This document shows, one piece after another, positions 1-7,640 of a stretch of DNA of 41,298 bases (position 1 is its first letter; every line of letters starts with the position of its first letter). This DNA is from Planctomycetota bacterium (GTDB lineage: Bacteria; Planctomycetota; UBA1135). Location: the NCBI GenBank assembly GCA_027623295.1, contig JAQBXR010000021.1, forward strand, positions 1 through 41,298. The letters run 5' to 3'. Made by a program: the position numbers and the translations under genes. The notes below the pieces were generated by a model. It did no database searches. It was not told where the DNA came from and saw nothing but the letters and a program-made list of their open reading frames with translations.

Positions 1-467
1 AAATCTTGCGCGGTAGTTTCGCGATCAAAGCGCAAGCTGCGTGTCTTGCTTTTGCCCAAACGCAAACTCACCGTGGACACATAGTCGTGATGTAATCCAG
101 CAAGCAGGTGATTGCGCATTTGCTTGCCGTGCAAAGATCCTTCGACGTCGAGCTCGAAGTAAACCCATACATCGCGCAGTTCGACTTCTTTGCCAACCCA
201 GGTGAAGGGGGCAAGCTCTGCCTTAGCGTTGGTAATCGAAAGGTGCGCCTTTAGATATTCCGTAATCAAGACGTCGAGATTCTCCTCTTTGTCCAAGCGC
301 ACCGGCCGTTCGGTCATGCGACTCAAGCAAGTTTCTAAATCGTTAGGACTAAAGTGCAACGCAATTTCCAGCGCACCACTCTCTGCATCTAGATCACCTT
401 CTAACTGCGTCGTTGCGATGTTATGCCAACTCAGCAAGAGCAGCAGTGGGAGAAGCAAAAACTTCAC
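1..467 (-). CDS. DUF6702-like secreted protein, C-terminus cut by window edge
   Basis: This minus-strand frame stays open from a GTG at 465-467 to the window edge, about 155 codons. The GTG overlaps the TGA stop of the M1 peptidase upstream (GTGA overlap), so translational coupling is likely and explains why an ATG is not needed. The N-terminus is a short signal peptide, with a run of Leu at residues 4-12. The body contains EYLKAHLSI, VYFELDVEG and a basic end of the type RSLRFDRE. This pattern, together with adjacency to an M1 peptidase, resembles the DUF6702 family, small periplasmic beta-rich proteins of unknown function that often accompany M1 peptidases. The family name is from memory of the motif pattern. 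The protein is probably nearly complete, with only a few residues lost at the edge. Confidence 0.68.
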   Translation of the reverse strand, partial: MKFLLLPLLLLLSWHNIATTQLEGDLDAESGALEIALHFSPNDLETCLSRMTERPVRLDKEENLDVLITEYLKAHLSITNAKAELAPFTWVGKEVELRDVWVYFELDVEGSLHGKQMRNHLLAGLHHDYVSTVSLRLGKSKTRSLRFDRETTAQD

Positions 468-2812
468 TTACCTTCCTCTGCCGCTTGCATGGGATTACTG
501 CGGTTACGCTTTCCCTCTTTGAATAGATCAAAGCGGGTTGGCTCGGCAGCTTGGGGAGGCCAGAAGTTGTTGGACAAATCACAGTCAGCCGTTTCCAAAC
601 GTGGATCCAAAACAATGCGCTTCAGGGGGCGTTCTGTTACCACCAAAGTTTTTACTTGTTCACTGTTCTTACGCCAAACTTCTGCGGGAATGCGACGCAT
701 TTCTTCTTGGCCGTCCTCGTACTCCAAGCGCAGCAAAATCGGCATGACTAAGCCGCCGAGGTTCTCGATCTCAAGCACGTAAAACTGCCAAGGCGATTCC
801 AGCTGCTCTCGTTGCCAACCCTCGAGGCTTTCCAGGAGCTTTAGATAATCCTGCTCCTGCTTGTTGGTCGTCGCGAGAGGGTCATAGCCATCATAGAAAT
901 CCTTCAGTTCTGGATAGGCATCGAAGCGCTTTACGAAATCGGCATTGCGCTCATGCTGCAGTGTTTCCGGGGTTGCAGCGCGTTTGTCAGCGGCAAGTCC
1001 ATTTACCTGGTCAGGGTCTTGGGTGCTAATCGCGTACCAAGAAACATCGGTGAGGGAGAGGTCTACGTGATCAGTGCTGTAAAACCACCCGCGCCAAAAC
1101 CAATCTAAATCGACGGCACTCGCATCCTCCATCGTGCGGAAGAAATCGGCCGGTTGCGGATGCTTAAACTTCCAACGGCGTGAGTACTCGGCAAAGGCAA
1201 AGTCGAACAACTCTCGCCCCATAATGGTTTCACGCAAGATGTTTAACGCGGTCATTGGCTTGCCATAAGCATTGTTGCCGCCACTCAGGAGAGAGTCACC
1301 CGCAGTCATAATCGGCACCTGCTCTTTTGACAACATGTAACCGGTGATCTGCGATGGCTCGCCCCACCAACCGGCATAGTGATCATCCCACTCCACTTCC
1401 GCTAGGTGTTGCACAAAGGTATTCAAGCCTTCATCCATCCAGGTCCACTGACGCTCATCGCTATTCACAATCATGGGGAAGTAGTTGTGCCCCACTTCAT
1501 GGATGATGACGCCAATCAAGCCATACTTAGTGCGCTCGGAATAGGTGCCATCTTTCTCCGGACGCGGACCGTTGAAGCAGATCATTGGATATTCCATGCC
1601 TCCGATTGGACCGTTCACCGAAATCGCAGTTGGGTAGGGGTACTCAAAGGTGTAACGCGAGTAAACCTCAAGGGTGTGCACCACGGCATGGGTGCTGAAC
1701 TTGCTCCACATGGGTTCCCCTTCTTTGGGCCAGTACGACATGGCAGCCACCTTGTGGCCGTCGCCCTTTTCCTCATCGCCGGAATAAACGCCCCAGCAGT
1801 CCCACAGAAACTTACGTGAGCTCGCCCATGCAAAGTCACGCACATTGTCGGCTTTAAACACCCAAGTTTTATGCCCACTCTCACGCACGCCTTCCTTCGC
1901 AGTGGCCTCATCTAAAGTCACAATCATGGTGGGACCATCGTTGCCCAACTCCATGGCCTGCTCGAAGCGCTCCTGTTGGACTTCGCTCAAGACCTCTTCT
2001 TGGTTTTGCAACACACCGGTTGCGGCAACAATGTGATCCGATGGTGCCGTAATCCGCACCTCATAATCTCCAAACTCTAGAGCAAACTCGGAGCCACCAA
2101 GGAACTGTTTGTTTTGCCATCCATCGACGTCGTCATAAACCGCTAAGCGTGGAAACCAATGTGCCAATTCAAAAATCCAGTTGTCGTCTTCCTCGAAGTA
2201 TTCCGCGCCAGTCCGTCCAGGCACTTTTGATGCATCGTTCACCACATAGTTCCATGCAATATCAAACTCAAAGGACGTGCCTGGTTTGAGCGGGGTGGGC
2301 AAATCCACGCGCATCATGGTGTCGTTAATCACATAGTGCAGGGGCTGCTCGCGTTGTGTCACTTCCGTGATGTGAAAGCTGCCATCGAAGTTGGTGTGTA
2401 CCAAGCGATTATGCAGTGCATTAAAACTCATGCCCTTGGATAAATCTGGGGCGCCCGCGGTCAGGTTGCCCGCCGAGCTTGCCAGGAAACGGTTGTTTTC
2501 CAGCTGCACCCAAAGGTAGGTCAAAGTGTCCGGGGAATGGTTGTGATAAGTGATGTGCTCCTTACCGGTAATGCGCCGATCCACTTCATCGAGGTGCACG
2601 TCGATTTGGTAATCCACTTTTTGCTGCCAGTAGGCATGACCCGGCGCTCCCGAGCCGGTGCGCGTTTCATTTGCGGTTGGCAGAATCTCTTCGAGCTGCC
2701 GGAAGGCGTCAGGGCGATTCTGCTTCTCTTGCGCGAAACTCGAAATGCTGAGGCTAAGGCCGGCGAGCAGAAGCAGGCCGAATCGGGATGTGGTGCTGGC
2801 GAGGAAAGCCAT
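464..2812 (-). CDS. M1 family zinc metallopeptidase (secreted)
   Basis: A 782-residue protein with a signal peptide (residues about 1-27, hydrophobic core GLLLLAGLSLSI, ending SFAQ). The zinc site is HEVGH at 438-442 with the third ligand E461 inside MDEGLN, giving the exact HExxH-x18-E spacing of the M1 (gluzincin aminopeptidase) family. Upstream lies GGMEYP at 404-409, the counterpart of the GxMEN exopeptidase motif, here ending in Tyr-Pro. The N-terminal about 300 residues form the expected beta-sandwich saddle (KEHITYHNHSPDTL, YLWVQLENN). It probably trims peptides in the periplasm. Its stop overlaps the start of the DUF6702-like gene, so the two are likely one transcript. The family is certain; the substrate is unknown. 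Confidence 0.95.
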   Translation of the reverse strand: MAFLASTTSRFGLLLLAGLSLSISSFAQEKQNRPDAFRQLEEILPTANETRTGSGAPGHAYWQQKVDYQIDVHLDEVDRRITGKEHITYHNHSPDTLTYLWVQLENNRFLASSAGNLTAGAPDLSKGMSFNALHNRLVHTNFDGSFHITEVTQREQPLHYVINDTMMRVDLPTPLKPGTSFEFDIAWNYVVNDASKVPGRTGAEYFEEDDNWIFELAHWFPRLAVYDDVDGWQNKQFLGGSEFALEFGDYEVRITAPSDHIVAATGVLQNQEEVLSEVQQERFEQAMELGNDGPTMIVTLDEATAKEGVRESGHKTWVFKADNVRDFAWASSRKFLWDCWGVYSGDEEKGDGHKVAAMSYWPKEGEPMWSKFSTHAVVHTLEVYSRYTFEYPYPTAISVNGPIGGMEYPMICFNGPRPEKDGTYSERTKYGLIGVIIHEVGHNYFPMIVNSDERQWTWMDEGLNTFVQHLAEVEWDDHYAGWWGEPSQITGYMLSKEQVPIMTAGDSLLSGGNNAYGKPMTALNILRETIMGRELFDFAFAEYSRRWKFKHPQPADFFRTMEDASAVDLDWFWRGWFYSTDHVDLSLTDVSWYAISTQDPDQVNGLAADKRAATPETLQHERNADFVKRFDAYPELKDFYDGYDPLATTNKQEQDYLKLLESLEGWQREQLESPWQFYVLEIENLGGLVMPILLRLEYEDGQEEMRRIPAEVWRKNSEQVKTLVVTERPLKRIVLDPRLETADCDLSNNFWPPQAAEPTRFDLFKEGKRNRSNPMQAAEEGK

Positions 2813-3010
2813 GAGTGATGGATTCTAGACAGCTCGAAGCGGAAATTGCGTTTAAACAGGGTTTAAAGCTGAAATTTCTCCTGTGATGGATCGAATCGAA
2901 AAGAAATTTAAGAAAGTGCCGGGAAAAATGGCTTCGGCGGCAACTACTTAATGAGCCGGGATTCGCCCCACAGCCTTCCGGGTTATATACAGGAATTCTG
3001 TCTATCGGTT

Positions 3011-3051
3011 GCCGAGTAGAGTGGGTTAGGAGGTAGCACACTCTTCTCGGC
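3011..3051 (+). other. Long hairpin in the 2813-3145 intergenic region, possible small RNA or leader
   Basis: Arms GCCGAG-T-AGAGTG (3011-3023) and CACTCT-T-CTCGGC (3039-3051) pair over 12 bp with one T-T mismatch, enclosing a 15-nt purine-rich loop (GGTTAGGAGGTAGCA). A TATATAC box lies at about 2984-2990 and could serve as a -10 element. A strong terminator follows at 3078-3111. Together they outline a transcript of about 100-120 nt, either a free small RNA or an attenuated leader of the gene at 3146. I do not recognise the family. The rest of the 333-base gap shows nothing else I can support. Confidence 0.4.
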
Positions 3052-3077
3052 GCCATTTATAAACGAAACCCCCACAT

Positions 3078-3111
3078 GGTCATGCACTTCGGTGCATGGC
3101 CGTTTTCTTTT
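3078..3111 (+). terminator. Intrinsic terminator (TTCG tetraloop)
   Basis: A 10-bp stem (GGTCATGCAC 3078-3087, GTGCATGGCC 3092-3101, one T-G wobble) is capped by a TTCG tetraloop and followed by GTTTTCTTTT. The T-rich tail is on the plus strand, so it terminates rightward transcription before the gene at 3146. No protein gene lies upstream on this strand in the window, which implies a short non-coding transcript or an attenuator. Confidence 0.8.
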
Positions 3112-3145
3112 GCCCTCCAAAGGGATATGGTGAAGCACGACTTTC

Positions 3146-3829
3146 ATGGCCAAAATCCTTCCCACTCTGCTGCTCGGTTCCCTGAGCGGAGGAGCCGTCT
3201 TCCTCGGGCTGAACGGCACCTTTTCCGATGACCCCATCCTTCTGCAACGCATCAGTGAGCTGGAGGAACAGGTGTCCACCAAAGAAATTCAACTTGGCTT
3301 TCTGCGTGAGCGCCGGCGGGTTGCCAGCATTGAGGTTCTAGAGCAACGGCAAGACCCGGGCCGTCCAGGAGGTCAGGTGACACGCTTTCGCTTCCAAGAA
3401 CTCGACCCAGGAGGGAAACCATACAACGATGGAGACTGGTATGAAATCGATGGTGACCTTTTGTATATCGAAGCCTTAGTGATTAAGTTTGATGACACCT
3501 TCGTGGAAAACAACGATCTCCTTCGTGGAAGCAGCCTATTACTTTTCCGCCGCCTGTTTGGAGAACATCAGAATCCCGCAGATGGTTTTGCCATTGATAG
3601 TGTCGGTCAGTTTCCTCGGGCTTATTCTCCAGAAGAAGGCGCACCACCTTTTCACCGGGACTTATGGAAGAACTTTTGGGATTACGCCCTTAATCCAGAG
3701 ACCGTGCGCGAAAGTGGAGTCCGCGCCATGCACGGTGAGGCACCTTTTATCAAGCTTGCACCCGGTGGGAAATACCAGGTGGAGTTGCGCACTTCCGGCG
3801 GGCTTACCATCCGCACTCAAGCGGACTGA
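3146..3829 (+). CDS. Hypothetical membrane-anchored or secreted protein with short coiled coil
   Basis: A 227-residue protein. The first about 25 residues (MAKILPTLLLGSLSGGAVFLGLNG) form a hydrophobic anchor or uncleaved signal. Residues 31-57 (LLQRISELEEQVSTKEIQLGFLRERR) look like a short coiled coil. The remainder is a soluble, charged domain with conserved-looking blocks such as DGDWYEIDGDLLYIEALVIKF, LLLFRRLFGE, FWDYALNPE and MHGEAPFIKLAPGGKYQVEL. These resemble unannotated proteins seen widely in Planctomycetota; no enzyme motif is visible. It lies alone between a rightward terminator and a convergent Rrf2 gene. The function is unknown. Confidence 0.75.
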   Translation: MAKILPTLLLGSLSGGAVFLGLNGTFSDDPILLQRISELEEQVSTKEIQLGFLRERRRVASIEVLEQRQDPGRPGGQVTRFRFQELDPGGKPYNDGDWYEIDGDLLYIEALVIKFDDTFVENNDLLRGSSLLLFRRLFGEHQNPADGFAIDSVGQFPRAYSPEEGAPPFHRDLWKNFWDYALNPETVRESGVRAMHGEAPFIKLAPGGKYQVELRTSGGLTIRTQAD

Positions 3830-3856
3830 CCCGGCGAGATCTCCCCAGAGAAGGGT

Positions 3857-4360
3857 TTAAGGGAAGCCTTTGCGCTTATAAGGCGCACGATAAGTCTCGC
3901 GTTTATGGTGATCCAGGACATCGTCGGCCCCGGTTGGCTTCAAGTTATGCTCCTGAACGGCCACGCGGAAATCTTCAAAAGTGGTCTCATGCAGCACATG
4001 ATTGACCGCATCTTGGACTTTGGCGAGCTTGTCGTGAAGGGCGCAGTTGACCCCAACTCCACAAATTCCACCGCCGAAGGGGCAGCGCTCACTATCTTCT
4101 TCACGCTCAAAAAGCTTGAAGACATCGTGGATGTAGATCTCGGAAGGGTGCTTGCCGAGGGTGAAACCGCCGCCCGGACCACGCGATCCTTTGACTAGGC
4201 CAGCTTGGGACAAGGTAGTTAAGACCTTTCCAACAAAAGGTTTAAGTAAACCACGATCCTGGGCAATTTTTTGCGCAGAGAGCTTGGTTTTGCCGCCGTC
4301 ATAGACTTCTGCAAGTCGTGATAGAGCAGCGATCGAGCATTCGGTGGCTTTTCCGTACAT
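3857..4360 (-). CDS. Rrf2 family transcriptional regulator with Fe-S-type cysteine cluster
   Basis: A 167-residue protein with an N-terminal winged helix: the helix-turn-helix AQKIAQDRGLLKPFVGKVLTTLSQAGLV is followed by the wing GSRGPGGGFTLGK, the hallmark of the Rrf2/IscR/NsrR family. Residues about 93-107 hold three cysteines in CPFGGGICGVGVNC, the position and spacing class that binds a [2Fe-2S] or [4Fe-4S] cluster in IscR/NsrR. It probably senses redox state, nitric oxide or Fe-S status. The C-terminal about 40 residues extend beyond the usual family length and are basic. Its promoter side carries a direct repeat at 4372-4386 that may be its own operator. Confidence 0.92.
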   Translation of the reverse strand: MYGKATECSIAALSRLAEVYDGGKTKLSAQKIAQDRGLLKPFVGKVLTTLSQAGLVKGSRGPGGGFTLGKHPSEIYIHDVFKLFEREEDSERCPFGGGICGVGVNCALHDKLAKVQDAVNHVLHETTFEDFRVAVQEHNLKPTGADDVLDHHKRETYRAPYKRKGFP

Positions 4361-4371
4361 CTTGGTCGTTT

Positions 4372-4386
4372 ATTCTAAACATTCTA
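4372..4386. promoter_or_regulatory. Direct repeat ATTCTA-n3-ATTCTA, candidate operator
   Basis: Two copies of ATTCTA start 9 bp apart, directly upstream (12 bases) of the Rrf2 start codon. AT-rich repeats at this place are typical of autoregulatory sites, but the assignment is inference and no consensus was matched. Confidence 0.35.
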
Positions 4387-4399
4387 GTACACCGTTCGC

Positions 4400-4435
4400 A
4401 AAATGAAAGCCCCTGACATCCGAAGACGTCAGAGG
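4400..4435 (-). terminator. Intrinsic terminator of the HEAT-repeat gene
   Basis: Read on the minus strand, arms CCTCTGACGTC and GATGTCAGGGG pair over 11 bp (two G-U) around a TTCG tetraloop and are followed by CTTTCATTTT. It lies just past the stop of the minus-strand gene at 4494-5942 and separates it from the Rrf2 promoter. Confidence 0.78.
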
Positions 4436-4493
4436 CCCTCAAAATGGGGGGGTACTGGGGCACGCCAGCAATGGAATCTGTTCTTGATGCCTA

Positions 4494-5942
4494 CTATTTC
4501 GAGGGCGAGAAGTACTTCTCGCGCTCAAGCTGGTCTCCCAACAATGCCCTGCACTTGTCCCTGATGGTCAAGAGGCTCTCCCCACCCAAAACCGCCTTTG
4601 CAGCTACAAGCGCGGCATTTGTCTCGGAATCGAGATTTTCGGAATCTTTTTCTAAGGTCTCCAATAAGAAAAGCAGAGAGTCATTCCGCGCGAAGGCTAT
4701 CCCTAGGACCACGGCTTGTTTTTGCTCCGGCGTTCCCTCCACCAAAATCTCAGCGAGGATTTTGGTCACACTTTTTTGGTCGACCTGGCCACCCAAAGCG
4801 AAGAGGGCGTTGCGTCGCAGGTCTTCATCCTTCTTGGACGTGGCAAAGGTGGAGAGCTGCTTGTGTGCGCTGGCGTTTTCAATTCCACAGGTCCCAAGGG
4901 CGCGCACTATGCAACGGCGCACATCGGGGTTCTCTTCCTTTTTGAGCGCATCCTTGAGTCCTTTGATAGCGCCTTCGTGGGCAAGTTGCTCTAGTGCGAC
5001 CGCGGCTTCTTGACGGATGATTCCTTCCGAGTCTTCCAGTTGCGTGACCACAGCCTCCCAGTACGAAGGAGGGGAGAACACGCCAATGCGGTGAATCAAA
5101 TTAGAACGCCCAATCAGAAGGCGGTTGCTCGCATCCTCGCCACCTGCTTGTCCGCCACGTCGTCCGCCAAAAGCGGCGGCAACATCGGATTGCTTGAGGT
5201 CACGCGCCACGACTTCGATGGCATCTGGATGATCGGTTGCGATGAGAGAGTACAAATCCTCCAAGCGCTGATTCAAGCGTTGGGTGCTGCGAATACGCTT
5301 AATGGTGGCCTCCATCTCATCTTCCATGAGTGGACGAATTCCGCTGTCTCCCATGTTCGCCACGCCATCCATGACCAAGCGGCTGGGTGCGCGGGCACCT
5401 TTGACAGCTGGAAAGTCGCCATCGGGATAAGCCTTCTTTTGGGCAGCGCGGAAGCACCAAGCTAGCTCCTTTGCGCTTACTTTGTACGCCACCGACAAAA
5501 GCACGGCCCCATTTTTATCTAAGAACACGTGGTGGGGAGCAATCACCGAGCCACTTGAACCAGGCTTTAGAATTTGCGCTCGGGCCTTTATATCAACCTT
5601 TTGATGATCGCTGCACGGGTTCGAACCAAACCGCGGACAGGGGCCACTGGAAGAATGCTCGAAGCGCGATGCCACAATATTTACCGTTTCGGTGGTCAGT
5701 GGCAGAATCAACTTATCGGTGTACAGCTGCTTGGCAGCTTCGTCGTTGGCGGATTCTCCGTCCATATTGACCGCCAGAAAAACGATGGTGTCGCGGGCTT
5801 GAGCAGCAGCGAAGGCAGATTCATAGCTCTCCGTCCATGCAACGTCAGCATCAGGAGAAGCAGGTGTTGGAGAGAAACCGGCTCCGTGAAGGGGAAGGAG
5901 CAAAGGAAAACAAGCGAGGAGTTTGTACATGGAAAGTTTCAA
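4494..5942 (-). CDS. Secreted HEAT-repeat protein with thioredoxin-like N-terminal domain
   Basis: A 482-residue protein with a signal peptide (KLLACFPLLLPLHGAG; Met at 5942 or, four residues in, at 5930). Residues about 35-175 follow a thioredoxin-like layout: SYESAFAAAQARDTIVFLAVNMDGE and APHHVFLDKNGAVLLSVAYKVSA. The usual CXXC position is occupied by NMDGE, so it lacks the classical redox pair; a separate pair, CPRFGSNPC, sits at about residues 102-110. Residues about 225-470 are helical repeats (AVVTQLEDSEGIIRQEAAVALEQLA, CIVRALGTCGI, NALFALGGQ) of HEAT/PBS type. Such repeats bind protein partners. The family is common in planctomycetes but without assigned function. It is divergent from apaG and has its own terminator. 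Confidence 0.85.
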   Translation of the reverse strand: MKLSMYKLLACFPLLLPLHGAGFSPTPASPDADVAWTESYESAFAAAQARDTIVFLAVNMDGESANDEAAKQLYTDKLILPLTTETVNIVASRFEHSSSGPCPRFGSNPCSDHQKVDIKARAQILKPGSSGSVIAPHHVFLDKNGAVLLSVAYKVSAKELAWCFRAAQKKAYPDGDFPAVKGARAPSRLVMDGVANMGDSGIRPLMEDEMEATIKRIRSTQRLNQRLEDLYSLIATDHPDAIEVVARDLKQSDVAAAFGGRRGGQAGGEDASNRLLIGRSNLIHRIGVFSPPSYWEAVVTQLEDSEGIIRQEAAVALEQLAHEGAIKGLKDALKKEENPDVRRCIVRALGTCGIENASAHKQLSTFATSKKDEDLRRNALFALGGQVDQKSVTKILAEILVEGTPEQKQAVVLGIAFARNDSLLFLLETLEKDSENLDSETNAALVAAKAVLGGESLLTIRDKCRALLGDQLEREKYFSPSK

Positions 5943-5979
5943 GCTGGTTAGAAGGCCCGTTGTCCCCTATTCTAGAGGA

Positions 5980-6408
5980 ATGCAGGACATAACCCCACAA
6001 ACAGGGCATTCCGACTGCACGACCAACGGAATTCGTGTTCAGGTCGCTGCAACCTACCTAACCGAGCACTCCAAGCCCGAGTTGGGGCGCTTTCACTTTG
6101 CCTATCAGGTGAGGCTGAAGAATGTTGGTGATCGCACAGCCACTTTGCGTTCACGCAAATGGATTATTCGCAACGCCGACAATGAGGAACGGGTGGTGGA
6201 AGGCCCCGGCGTGATTGGCGAATACCCCCGCCTGGCGCCCAACGAGCGCTATGACTACATGAGTGGCTCCCCGATGGATACATCTTGGGGAACCATGGAA
6301 GGCTACTTCGTTTGGGAAGACGAAGATGGCTCGCTCTTCAAAACTCCCATTGGCCGCTTCTTCCTCGCGTCGAATACGGCTCCGATTTCGGATCTTGAGT
6401 ACTCGTAA
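5980..6408 (+). CDS. apaG: ApaG domain protein
   Basis: 142 residues from the ATG at 5980; an upstream ATG at 5923 would add 19 residues that overlap the divergent gene and look non-conserved. The ApaG core is clear: TNGIRVQVAATYL, FAYQVRLKNVGDRTATLRSRKWII, GVIGEYPRLAPNERYDYMSGSPMDTSWGTMEGYFVWEDEDG. The fold is a fibronectin-III-like beta sandwich. The family has been linked to Co/Mg tolerance, and it also occurs as a domain in F-box proteins; its biochemical role is still unclear. Length matches the usual 125-140 residues. It is convergent with the reductase gene at 6430. Confidence 0.93.
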   Translation: MQDITPQTGHSDCTTNGIRVQVAATYLTEHSKPELGRFHFAYQVRLKNVGDRTATLRSRKWIIRNADNEERVVEGPGVIGEYPRLAPNERYDYMSGSPMDTSWGTMEGYFVWEDEDGSLFKTPIGRFFLASNTAPISDLEYS

Positions 6409-6429
6409 AGAGACGTAGCCAGGATTTTT

Positions 6430-7272
6430 TTAGCCGTACGACTCGAAACGAATGTCGTAGCTGCCGTCTTCGCGTGCATCCTTACGCGCCACAAAACCGC
6501 GAGCCTTCACCGTGTCACAGATGCTATCGACGATGGCACCAAAACCGCAGATGTAGAAGGAGGCGTTCTCCGGAGTAAAGTGTTCTCCTGCAACGCGTTC
6601 GGCGGCATTGAGGCCATCCTCTCCTGGAACAATCAGAGATTCCACGCGGCCGGTGTGTCCTGCCCAGCCAGCATTTGCCTCTTCATCGGGGCGACTGATG
6701 CTCGGTAAGTAATGGAAGTTCCAATCTTTATGACCGTTGGCGTCGCTTTCTGCAGCTAGACCTTCCAAGTAATCGCGATAACCCAGTTCTTGCTGATAAC
6801 TTGCGCCCTGGCACAAAATGATCTCGCGGTTGCATCCGGCATCTTTTAGCGAGCCAATCATGGAAACGAAAGGAGCCACGCCGGTACCCCCACCAATCAT
6901 GATTAAGCGTCGGGTTTCCGGGCTGCCATCAGGGTCGGAGTGATTTATGAGGAAGGCACCCTTTGGATCTTTGAAATCCATGACATCGCCCACGCCTAGT
7001 TTCCACAGCATGGTGGTGAACAAACCAGGAACTGGACGCTCGGCCAAGCGGATATACAGCTCCATGCAATCCTTTTGCTCCGGTTTACTCGAGATGGAGT
7101 AAGGCCGCCAAAGGGTTTTGCCTTCCTTTCCCGGATGCGGCAGGCCAATGGTGAGGAACTGGCCAGGCTTGAAATCTGGCACGCCACCTTCCAGGGCGAA
7201 CTCGAACCTGGCCAAAGAGGGGGTCAGGTCTTCGCGAAGCGTAATGGTGGCTTTCAGTGGGGCAGCTTTCAA
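6430..7272 (-). CDS. Ferredoxin/flavodoxin-NADP+ reductase (FNR superfamily)
   Basis: A 280-residue FAD/NAD(P)-binding oxidoreductase. The FAD domain has FKPGQFLTIGLP and the flavin-binding RPYSIS at 56-61. The NAD(P) domain has GGGTGVAPF at 127-135 and the C-terminal CGFGAIVDS around C242. The protein ends DGSYDIRFESYG, and an aromatic residue near the C-terminus is typical of bacterial Fpr-type enzymes. No 2Fe-2S domain is present, so it needs a separate ferredoxin or flavodoxin partner. It transfers electrons between NADPH and that carrier in the cytoplasm. It is divergent from the selenoprotein operon, with a 368-base spacer. A supporting role as electron source for the neighbouring redox proteins is speculative. 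Confidence 0.9.
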   Translation of the reverse strand: MKAAPLKATITLREDLTPSLARFEFALEGGVPDFKPGQFLTIGLPHPGKEGKTLWRPYSISSKPEQKDCMELYIRLAERPVPGLFTTMLWKLGVGDVMDFKDPKGAFLINHSDPDGSPETRRLIMIGGGTGVAPFVSMIGSLKDAGCNREIILCQGASYQQELGYRDYLEGLAAESDANGHKDWNFHYLPSISRPDEEANAGWAGHTGRVESLIVPGEDGLNAAERVAGEHFTPENASFYICGFGAIVDSICDTVKARGFVARKDAREDGSYDIRFESYG

Positions 7273-7640
7273 AATTGAGGTCCAGGCGATTCAGAAGGGA
7301 ATCCAGGTGAGGCCGTTTTTTCGGGGCCGGTGGCGAGGATTGGAGTCGCTCCAAAACTGCCTAAGGGGAGGCCGTAAAATCGGGGAGAGTACGTTCTACC
7401 CGCGCGCGAGGGGCTTCAAGTAAAGCTTGGCCCCGTTTCGCGGAACAGGTCGGTAGGTGTCGCCGCGCGTGGTGGAAACTCTAAAACCACGATTTCGCGG
7501 CAATTTTATCTGGGTTTACGGAAATTTTAGGGATGAAATTACGGACAAAGTTGTCGATAATTACACCTGGGGAACAACTCCTGTTTAGGATGAGTTTCGT
7601 CCCACCAGGCCACTCCCTAGCCCCCCCAGAACTAAGTCTC
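7273..7640. other. Spacer upstream of the selenoprotein pair, with a leader hairpin
   Basis: No gene is supported here; an in-frame ATG at 7533 would extend the downstream protein by 36 residues of uncharacteristic sequence. A hairpin is visible at 7410-7434 (GGGGC, two-base bulge, CAAG, loop TAAAG, CTTG, GCCCC). A direct repeat TTACGG occurs at 7516-7521 and 7539-7544. AT-rich sequence from about 7500 to 7565 is the likely promoter zone, but I cannot assign -35 and -10 boxes with confidence. Confidence 0.4.

Noticed and set aside
190-522. Plus-strand reading frame opposite the DUF6702-like gene
   Set aside because: It is antisense to a frame with signal peptide, recognisable family pattern and coupling to the M1 gene; its own translation looks random.
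3011-3051. SRP (4.5S) RNA
   Set aside because: The loop GGTTAGGAGGTAGCA faintly recalls the SRP domain IV, but the GGAA-type tetraloop and paired symmetric loop are not present.
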